This document shows positions 58,387 to 64,000 of a stretch of DNA of 64,000 nucleotides, piece after piece; within the stretch, counting starts at the first letter, position 1, and each line of letters starts with the position of its first letter. The notes below the pieces were generated by a model. It saw only the letters and a program-made list of their open reading frames with translations. It did no database searches and was not told where the DNA came from. This DNA comes from Enterococcus saccharolyticus subsp. saccharolyticus. Its GTDB lineage: Bacteria > Bacillota > Bacilli > Lactobacillales > Enterococcaceae. The position numbers and the translations under genes are program-made. Location: contig NZ_CP118957.1 of assembly GCF_029023825.1 (NCBI RefSeq), positions 2,379,794-2,443,793 of the forward strand, read 5' to 3'.

Positions 58387-59379
58387 TTATAACACGTTTT
58401 GTAATCGTTTTTCGGACAAATACATGGCGATAATTTCATCTCTATGTTGGATATACGCTTCACGTTCATCTTTTAAATGGACACGATTGGATAAAAAGGC
58501 GAAAGCTTGCCGTTTGCTTGGATCCATCAAAAGAAAGGTACCCGTATAACCGGTATGAAAAAACATATCGCCTCTTAAATCCCAACCTAATGACCGTTTC
58601 CCTTTTTTAGTAGGTGTATGGTCTTGTAATAACCAAGTAATGGTTGCTGGTGTTAAGTAACTGCCTTCAAAATAAGCTTGAATAAAACGTGACAAATCAT
58701 CAATGGTCGTAAACAAACCGGCATTTCCAGCGTGCTTTCCTAACACCCGTGCTTTCGGGTCATGCGTCACGCCTTTTAAGATTTCACCGTTTGCTAATTG
58801 CTGTGTGGGAACAACTAATCCTTGGGTAATGGGTGGAAATTGGCTATGAATCATCCCAATTGGTTGCAACACTTCTTCTTGAAAAATAGTTGTGACTGGT
58901 TTATGCAACAATTCTTCTAACATGAAGCCTAATAAAATCGTGCCCGCATCGGTATATTTCATTGTAATCCCAAGATTTTCTCCCGATTGTAAGGTCAAAT
59001 AGGCAGCACGTAATTCACTAGCCGATAATTGGTCACGGTTAGGAATCCATGTTTGGATATCCGAGGTATGGGTTAATAAATGACGCAACGTAATTTTTTC
59101 ATCCTCAAAAGCAGGTAAATAAGCTTTTAAAGGAGTATCAATCGCTACTTTTCCTTGTTCCCATAATCGTAAGACCACACTTGTCGTACAAATCACTTTG
59201 GTTAAAGAAGCCACATCAAATACGTGCTGACGTGTCATTGGTTCCCGATATGGTAAAATAGCTGCTTCACCTAAGAGTTGTGTCTCAGTTTTCTGTGGTT
59301 CAATGAATTGATAGACAGCACCTGGAAACACGCCTTGTGCGTGTTTTTGTGCAATTAATGCTTGTGTTTGAGGATACAT
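58387..59379 (-). CDS. Serine hydrolase of the beta-lactamase/DD-peptidase class C fold
   Basis: 330-residue protein without signal peptide, so cytoplasmic. The nucleophile motif SLTK is at about 58-61, the second motif is YTDAG (Y-x-D instead of Y-x-N, about 142), and HTGYTGTF stands for the third. Such proteins (EstB, PbpX-like) are usually esterases or D-amino-acid peptidases rather than resistance enzymes. AAAGGAG lies before the ATG. It runs just ahead of manA but the 35-base gap shows no clear link in function. Confidence 0.85.
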   Translation of the reverse strand: MYPQTQALIAQKHAQGVFPGAVYQFIEPQKTETQLLGEAAILPYREPMTRQHVFDVASLTKVICTTSVVLRLWEQGKVAIDTPLKAYLPAFEDEKITLRHLLTHTSDIQTWIPNRDQLSASELRAAYLTLQSGENLGITMKYTDAGTILLGFMLEELLHKPVTTIFQEEVLQPIGMIHSQFPPITQGLVVPTQQLANGEILKGVTHDPKARVLGKHAGNAGLFTTIDDLSRFIQAYFEGSYLTPATITWLLQDHTPTKKGKRSLGWDLRGDMFFHTGYTGTFLLMDPSKRQAFAFLSNRVHLKDEREAYIQHRDEIIAMYLSEKRLQNVL

Positions 59380-59419
59380 GATGGTGACTCCTTTTCTGGT
59401 AATTACCTAGGTATTTCTC

Positions 59420-59926
59420 TTAACCAAATGTGCGGTATAATTTTTCTAAAGATTTTTGATTGCGAACAATTATTGTTTTCTTTGGATATTTTTCTTGAAT
59501 TTCTTGGTAATGCTGTCGAATAGGTTTTGTTCGTCCCTGATACAAAACCCACCAAAAAAATGCCCAATCAATTTTTTCTTCGCATCCTGCGGCCATATCA
59601 GGACGGGTTTTTCCTCGATACGTGAAATATCTTTTTACCACACGAAAAAGTGCTTGCCTACGAGGAAACAATAACAAAATAATTTGGTTGGCATCTGCTA
59701 AGCGCTCGGCTTGATAATAACGTGTATAATTCCCATCAATCACCCAATTTTTTTGTTTTAAATATTCTTTAACAACAGCTTTAGCGTCCTCATCAGAACG
59801 AATCTGCCAATTTTCCATAAATTGGACAGTATCCAAATGCAAGCAAGGAATCTGTTGCTTTTCAGAAATGTATTTTGCTAGCGTCGATTTTCCACTACCT
59901 GAATACCCTAAAATTGCTACTTTCAT
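59420..59926 (-). CDS. FlaR-like P-loop kinase (DNA topology modulation protein)
   Basis: 168-residue adenylate-kinase-like NTPase: Walker A ILGYSGSGKSTLAKYIS (about 4-20), LDTVQFMENW, WVIDGNYTRYY and PRRQALFRVVKRYFTYRG. The name comes from the FlaR annotation; true activity is unknown and it may phosphorylate a small molecule. The ATG at 59926 follows AAAGGAG; longer upstream frames run through the terminator hairpin and are rejected. Confidence 0.85.
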   Translation of the reverse strand: MKVAILGYSGSGKSTLAKYISEKQQIPCLHLDTVQFMENWQIRSDEDAKAVVKEYLKQKNWVIDGNYTRYYQAERLADANQIILLLFPRRQALFRVVKRYFTYRGKTRPDMAAGCEEKIDWAFFWWVLYQGRTKPIRQHYQEIQEKYPKKTIIVRNQKSLEKLYRTFG

Positions 59927-59955
59927 TATGTTCTCCTTTCTAAGAAAACGCAAAA

Positions 59956-60001
59956 ACAAAGTCATAAGCTCATGCATGGCGCAATAACTTATGACTTTTT
60001 T
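59956..60001 (-). terminator. Terminator after the CatE-like VOC gene
   Basis: AAAGTCATAAG...CTTATGACTTT on the minus strand with a T-rich tail. Confidence 0.75.
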
Positions 60002-60798
60002 TAATGACGAACGAACCACCATTCAATGCCTATTGCATCGTAAATCGTTAAAATAGATTTCTTTTTATCAATAAAGAATTCTTTTTGCAAATCAATTAAA
60101 TGTTTTTCTAATGCCAAAATCGTTTCCTCACTGATAAAGAATTTTAAAAATTCTAAACCAAGAATTTCATGACTCTCGACATCAATTGCGTCACTTTCTG
60201 CTAGATTTAAGCCAACATGAAACGACTGCGCATTTAAGTGATATGTTTGTTTTTTGTTTTCAAGCCCCAATACTTCATGCAAAAATGTTGCTTCTTCTGT
60301 CATGTCCGACACGTTTAAGTGAATGTGTTCAAAGTGAGTATCCGCTGAGAGATGCAAATATTCGCCAGTGCTTGTTGCTAATAACGCTGCTTCTTGAGTG
60401 ATTGCTTCGTTTGTTTGTGTATAGATTTCTAATTGATTTTCTTCTGGGTCCATTAAACCAATCCGGACCTCCGTCTCATGAAAAGAAACCGTTAATGGAT
60501 AATCTGCTTTTTTTAAGCGTGCATACATATCGCCTAATTCTGCTACATGACCAACACGCAAAACGAGGTGTTGTAATTTTTTGACTGCTCCAAAGTAATC
60601 TTGCGCACGTGGACTTTCTTCTAACCACAACGCTTCACTTTTATCTTCAATCGTTCCCATAATCGCTAAGGCATTTTCTTCCCCTTTTAAGACAAAACCA
60701 ATCAAATCACGATAAAAATCAATCATTTTATCACGATCTTTGACACGAATCGCTACCGTTGCTAGTTCAGTAGTTGTGCCTAAATTAAAACCTGACAT
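60001..60798 (-). CDS. Two-domain VOC protein (CatE-like)
   Basis: 265 residues forming two glyoxalase/dioxygenase modules: ATVAIRVKDRDKMIDFYRDLIGF to EENQLEIYT, and HLNVSDMTEEATFLHEVLGL to YDAIGIEWWF. The arrangement is that of CatE and related catechol-2,3-dioxygenase-like proteins. Metal ligands are plausible (His in LQHLVLRV and FEHIHLNV, Glu in QLEIYT) but no aromatic pathway is nearby, so the substrate is unknown. GGAGG precedes the ATG. Monocistronic. Confidence 0.82.
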   Translation of the reverse strand: MSGFNLGTTTELATVAIRVKDRDKMIDFYRDLIGFVLKGEENALAIMGTIEDKSEALWLEESPRAQDYFGAVKKLQHLVLRVGHVAELGDMYARLKKADYPLTVSFHETEVRIGLMDPEENQLEIYTQTNEAITQEAALLATSTGEYLHLSADTHFEHIHLNVSDMTEEATFLHEVLGLENKKQTYHLNAQSFHVGLNLAESDAIDVESHEILGLEFLKFFISEETILALEKHLIDLQKEFFIDKKKSILTIYDAIGIEWWFVRH

Positions 60799-60901
60799 TT
60801 TTTCACGGCCTCCTTGTTTCTTCTCAAACTATTGTACTGATAAAAAAACATTCTCGCAACCAAAACTCTGGATATTTTCAGAATTTTTCAACAGGTAGTT
60901 T

Positions 60902-61837
60902 TCATAACTTTTGTGATTTTTTATACAATGGATAGACGGCACCAATAATGCCCGCATCGTTTTTTAATTTGGTTGGTAAAATAGGCGCCCAACCGTATTG
61001 CTTGATAAAGGTGATACTTTCATGTCGTGATTCTAACGTGTTCATCGCTTCTTGGAGTCCTTCAATAAATTGCTCATTGGCGCTAATTCCACCACCAATT
61101 AAAATTGCTTCCGGATCAAATTGACTAATTAAGTTCATCAATCCAATTGCTAAATCTTGATAAAAACGGGTCACTACTTTATGGGCAATCGGGTCATTTT
61201 CGCTGTAACGTTGAAAGATTTCCCGCGCATCCCAAGTAGGTGTTGCCTCTGGTTGAGTTTCTTTCAACGCTTCATTATAAAGACGACACAATCCACCAAT
61301 GACTGCCGAACGCAGATTTAAGCTCGCAAATTCCACATTGCCTTCTTCAGGTAATTCGTTAATGATTGCCCAACCAAACTCGCCAGCCATCCCCCGTGCC
61401 CCACGGAAGACTTCGCCATTGATTACAATCCCGCCACCAACACCTGTTCCTAAAACAATACATAAATACGTATCGAAATCACGCGCATTGCCAACCCATT
61501 TTTCTGCAATTGCCGCAGCATTCGCATCGTTTTCAATGACCGCTGATAAACCAGTTCGTGCTTCGATTTCTTCTTTTAAGTTGGTACCGTATAAGGAACG
61601 AATCGCACCTGCAGTTGTCATCATCCCGTCTTTTTGAATTACTCCGGGTGCGCTAATACCAACCCCCTCAATGTCAGTATGCTGGTCTTGATACGTTTGA
61701 ATAATCGTTGCAACTTGGGTCAAAAAAGCTTCTTTTTCCTTAGGTGTATCGACAGCTCCTTTTTCAAAGACTTGCGCTGTCTCATCAACTAAACCATATT
61801 TAATTTGGGTACCACCTATATCAATCCCTACATACAT
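60902..61837 (-). CDS. ROK-family sugar kinase
   Basis: 311-residue cytosolic hexokinase of the ROK family. The phosphate motif GIDIGGTQIKYGLV (about 4-17), the catalytic aspartate in VIENDANAAAIAEKW (about 105) and the adenosine motif LIGGGISANEQFI are clear, and VLGTGVGGGIVINGEVFRGARGMAGEFG is typical. The ROK zinc motif CxCGxxGC is absent after GEFG, so it belongs to the zinc-free branch that includes beta-glucoside and some fructo- or mannokinases. A role as glucokinase for glucose released by the disaccharide enzymes here is possible but not shown. The ATG is preceded by GAAGGAG. Confidence 0.85.
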   Translation of the reverse strand: MYVGIDIGGTQIKYGLVDETAQVFEKGAVDTPKEKEAFLTQVATIIQTYQDQHTDIEGVGISAPGVIQKDGMMTTAGAIRSLYGTNLKEEIEARTGLSAVIENDANAAAIAEKWVGNARDFDTYLCIVLGTGVGGGIVINGEVFRGARGMAGEFGWAIINELPEEGNVEFASLNLRSAVIGGLCRLYNEALKETQPEATPTWDAREIFQRYSENDPIAHKVVTRFYQDLAIGLMNLISQFDPEAILIGGGISANEQFIEGLQEAMNTLESRHESITFIKQYGWAPILPTKLKNDAGIIGAVYPLYKKSQKL

Positions 61838-61927
61838 CGTGAAGACTCCTTCAATTAACTTTTCTTTCTATAGTATAGAAGAAAAAAAACGCTTTAACAA
61901 GCAAGGTCCTGTGCAAAGGAAAAATAA

Positions 61928-61957
61928 TTACAGCTAAACTCGAGAATATGGTAAAGT
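61928..61957 (+). promoter_or_regulatory. Promoter of the hit operon
   Basis: TTACAG, 18-base spacer ending TGG, and TAAAGT (extended -10), 30 bases before hit. Confidence 0.55.
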
Positions 61958-61986
61958 AACTATAAAAGAAAGAGGAGGAAATTTTT

Positions 61987-62412
61987 ATGGAAAACTGTAT
62001 TTTCTGCAAAATTATCAATCAAGAAATTCCAAGTTATAAAGTGTATGAGGATGAAAAAGTCTATGCTTTCTTAGACATTACGCAAGTAACCAAAGGGCAT
62101 ACCTTAGTTATTCCTAAAAAACATGTTTCTGATGTTTTCGAATACGATGAAGAATTAGCCACAGATGTCTTTACACGCATTCCTAAAATTGCTCGCGCAC
62201 TGGAAGCCGCCTTTCCCGAAATGCAAGGGTTAAATATTGTTAACAACAATCGTGAAGTCGCATATCAAACGGTCTTTCATTCACATGTCCACTTAATTCC
62301 TCGTTATGGTAAAGAAGATGATTTCTCGATGCACTTTGGCAAACATATGGACGATTATACTCCTGAAGAAATGGTTGCTATCGCAGATCAAATCAAAGCG
62401 CAGGTGAACTAA
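61987..62412 (+). CDS. hit: HIT-family nucleotide hydrolase
   Basis: 141-residue histidine-triad protein. CIFCKIINQEIPSYKVYEDEKVYAFLDI at the start and the triad FHSHVHLIPRY (about 97-107) place it in the HINT branch, which cleaves adenosine phosphoramidates. AGGAGG precedes the ATG. The next gene begins at the base after its stop. The hit, yhaH-like, prsA, yhaM neighbourhood is also seen in Bacillus subtilis. Confidence 0.94.
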   Translation: MENCIFCKIINQEIPSYKVYEDEKVYAFLDITQVTKGHTLVIPKKHVSDVFEYDEELATDVFTRIPKIARALEAAFPEMQGLNIVNNNREVAYQTVFHSHVHLIPRYGKEDDFSMHFGKHMDDYTPEEMVAIADQIKAQVN

Positions 62413-62766
62413 ATGAGTTTTATAAAAGGATTGCTATTTGGTGCAACAGTTGGTGGTGTAGGTGGCCTATTAATGGCACCGCGCAGTGGTAAAGAAACCC
62501 AACAAATGGTCGAAACATATATTGATGACGTAACAGAATCAACCAAAGAGTTTAATGAAAGTCTACAAAATTTCCAACAAGCCTTGGCACAAACTCAACA
62601 AACGGTGGAAGAAACAATTCCTTATTTTATCAAATCATTACAAAAAGATATTGAAGCCTTTAAGTTTCAAGCTGAGCCGAGACTGGCACGAATCAATGAA
62701 CAAGTAGAAGAAATGAACCAACATATTGCTTCTCTTCCTGTTCAAAACGAGACTAAGAAAAAGTAA
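62413..62766 (+). CDS. YtxH/YhaH-like small membrane-associated protein
   Basis: 117 residues: a glycine-rich hydrophobic N-terminal segment (LLFGATVGGVGGLLMAPRSG, about 7-26) typical of YtxH proteins, followed by a long amphipathic helical region that could form a coiled coil. The function is unknown; YtxH-type proteins are stress-induced in Bacillus. The ATG directly follows the hit stop codon, so the two are translationally coupled. Confidence 0.88.
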   Translation: MSFIKGLLFGATVGGVGGLLMAPRSGKETQQMVETYIDDVTESTKEFNESLQNFQQALAQTQQTVEETIPYFIKSLQKDIEAFKFQAEPRLARINEQVEEMNQHIASLPVQNETKKK

Positions 62767-62834
62767 AGAAAAAGATAATTGTATGAATTTTGTTCGAAAG
62801 TTTTTGCCAACACTTTCCTTTCTAAAAAAGAGTA

Positions 62835-62843
62835 TGGTATAGT
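62835..62843 (+). promoter_or_regulatory. Extended -10 promoter of prsA
   Basis: TGGTATAGT, a TGn-extended -10 about 49 bases before the prsA start; -35 weak. Confidence 0.5.
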
Positions 62844-62891
62844 TAGGGCTATGAACATATTGAAATCTAACTAACAGGAGTGCTTAACACA

Positions 62892-63863
62892 ATGAAGAAA
62901 AAAATTCTTTTAGCAGTTGTCGGCGCGATGAGCGTTTTCACATTGGCTGCTTGCTCAGGTAACACAAATTCAGAAATCGCAAGTATGAAAGGCGGTAAAT
63001 TAACCGTTGAGGATTTCTATGAAAAAGCAAAAACAGATCAAAACAGCCAACAAGTTGTTTTTGATATGATTTTATCAAAAGTGTTCACAACGAAATACGG
63101 TGATAAAGTAACCGACAAAGATGTTGAAAAAGAAATCAAAAACGTTTTTGGTGACTCTTTCGAAGATCAATTAAAAGCATCCGGTTTAACACGTAAAGAT
63201 GTCGAAAAAAGTGTTCGTGATAGCTTAGCCTTTAAAGAAGGATTAAAAGCACACGTGAAATTAACAGATGCGGACTTAAAAGCTGCTTGGGATTCTTTCC
63301 ATCCAGAAGTTGAAGCACAATTAATTGCAGTGATGACCGAAGATGAAGCAAAAGAAGTCAAAAAAGAAGTGAGCAAAAAAGATGCAGACTTTGGTAAAGT
63401 TGCCAAAGAAAAATCTGTCGATGCTTCAAAAGAAGATAGCGGTAAAGTGAAATTCGATTCATCAACACCTGCAACAACAGTTCCAGAAGAAGTAAAAGCT
63501 GCTGCTTGGGAATTAAAAGACGGTGAAGTTTCTGAACCAATCGCTGTGAACTCAGCTTATGGTACAAGCTATTACGTTGTTAAAATGGTTAAAAACCAAT
63601 CAAAAGGAAACGACATGTCTAAATTTGAAGACAAAATTAAAGAAATCGCTACAGATACCAAATTAAACGATAGCGAATTTACAACAAAAGCTATTGGTGA
63701 AGAATTAGTTGATGCGAATGTTAAAATCAAAGATGAAGCATTCTCAAACATCTTAACTAACTTTATTGATGCTGCTGAAACGAAAAAATCATCTGACTCT
63801 GATGCAAAATCTTCTGATACAAAAGAATCAGAAACAAAAGCGTCAACTGAAGAAAGTAAATAA
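62892..63863 (+). CDS. prsA: PrsA peptidyl-prolyl isomerase lipoprotein
   Basis: Membrane-anchored foldase for exported proteins. 323 residues: signal peptide with lipobox LAAC (Cys21), a SurA-like N-terminal chaperone region, a parvulin-like domain (about 138-235; EAQLIAVMTEDEAKEVKKEV, FGKVAKEKSVD, GEVSEPIAVNSAYGTSYYVVKM) and a Ser/Asp/Lys/Glu-rich tail. Several parvulin active-site residues seem altered, so chaperone activity may dominate. The ATG at 62892 is 11 bases after CAGGAG; a GTG at 62880 is too close to the site. A terminator follows. Confidence 0.94.
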   Translation: MKKKILLAVVGAMSVFTLAACSGNTNSEIASMKGGKLTVEDFYEKAKTDQNSQQVVFDMILSKVFTTKYGDKVTDKDVEKEIKNVFGDSFEDQLKASGLTRKDVEKSVRDSLAFKEGLKAHVKLTDADLKAAWDSFHPEVEAQLIAVMTEDEAKEVKKEVSKKDADFGKVAKEKSVDASKEDSGKVKFDSSTPATTVPEEVKAAAWELKDGEVSEPIAVNSAYGTSYYVVKMVKNQSKGNDMSKFEDKIKEIATDTKLNDSEFTTKAIGEELVDANVKIKDEAFSNILTNFIDAAETKKSSDSDAKSSDTKESETKASTEESK

Positions 63864-63866
63864 GAC

Positions 63867-63910
63867 AAAATCCCCATCACAATTTTTTGAAATTGTGATG
63901 GGGATTTTTT
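63867..63910. terminator. Bidirectional terminator between prsA and yhaM
   Basis: AAAATCCCCATCACAATT and AATTGTGATGGGGATTTT form a perfect 18-base stem. Confidence 0.92.
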
Positions 63911-64000
63911 AAATGTTTTTCGGAACATAAAAACTACGATTATCCAAACCAAAAATACGATCCGTGTATTCACCAGGTTCTGTTTGGCGAATCGATGTTA
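63909..64000 (-). CDS. yhaM: 3'-5' exoribonuclease YhaM, C-terminal end only
   Basis: The minus strand ends with the reading TSIRQTEPGEYTDRIFGLDN then RSFYVPKNI and a stop. This matches the C-terminus of YhaM-type exonucleases, and yhaM sits beside prsA in Bacillus. Only about 30 codons are in the window, so the call rests on this tail and on synteny. Confidence 0.6.
   Translation of the reverse strand, partial: TSIRQTEPGEYTDRIFGLDNRSFYVPKNI

Noticed and set aside
58387-59379. Beta-lactamase as a resistance gene
   Set aside because: No signal peptide and a YxD second motif; a cytoplasmic esterase/peptidase is more likely.
63572-63973. 133-codon minus-strand frame opposite the end of prsA
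   Set aside because: It crosses the perfect terminator stem; the short yhaM tail in another frame explains the end of the window better.

Overview
The window looks like a chromosomal segment of a low-GC lactic acid bacterium, most likely an Enterococcus. The reasons are the AT-rich coding, AGGAGG-type ribosome sites, frequent TTG starts, a VanA-independent ddl-murF-cshA block, a PcsB/SagA-like secreted hydrolase, a two-domain FMN-binding lipoprotein, maltose phosphorylase and many phosphotransferase sugar systems. The species cannot be fixed from the sequence alone.

Layout. 1-22.5 kb is a mostly minus-strand housekeeping block: cshA, murF, ddl, a yaiI-type gene, a decayed sugar-acid catabolic operon, udk, yjjG-type, rsuA, rplY (plus strand, with an attenuator leader), gcvH, a Spx/ArsC-like gene, rodA/ftsW, tRNA-Thr, upp, glyA, tsaC, prmC, prfA, tdk, a pplA-like lipoprotein, an ASCH gene, a TraX-like gene and a pcsB-like gene. 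22.8-33.8 kb holds recQ, a WYL regulator opposite a VOC gene, an oppABCDF-osmC operon, a T-box controlled metQ and lepB. 34-38 kb holds ktrB, an mmcQ-type gene and murT-gatD, which amidate lipid II.

38.2-48.0 kb is a patchwork accessory island bounded by two insertion sequences (IS1380-like at the left, IS1182-like at the right). It contains a broken secreted-protein gene, a gutted GH1 gene, a GC-rich DeoR/LacR-like regulator with a HAD phosphatase, and a lac operon reduced to lacF-lacE-lacG. A scar fuses the first codons of lacA to the last codons of lacD, so the tagatose-6-phosphate enzymes are missing here although lactose uptake and phospho-beta-galactosidase are intact.

48-57.3 kb is devoted to alpha-glucosides. 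A cre-controlled operon encodes a PTS EIICB, a GH4 6-phospho-alpha-glucosidase, an RpiR regulator, an unknown membrane protein and a stand-alone EIIA. It is followed by maltose phosphorylase with its LacI regulator and a palindromic operator. The cell therefore seems able to use disaccharides both by PTS plus phospho-glucosidase and by phosphorolysis. 57.4-64 kb returns to single genes: manA, a serine beta-lactamase-like hydrolase, a flaR-like kinase, a VOC protein, a ROK sugar kinase, then hit, a ytxH-like gene, prsA and the 3' end of yhaM.

The most interesting unexplained items are a structured RNA ahead of the decayed operon near 6.3 kb, a dispersed inverted-repeat element present three times at gene ends, a cluster of DnaA boxes before tsaC, a leader with competing hairpins before rplY, shared operator-like repeats at the lacR-like and lac promoters, and the lac deletion scar. 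I saw no CRISPR array, rRNA operon, prophage or antibiotic resistance cassette.
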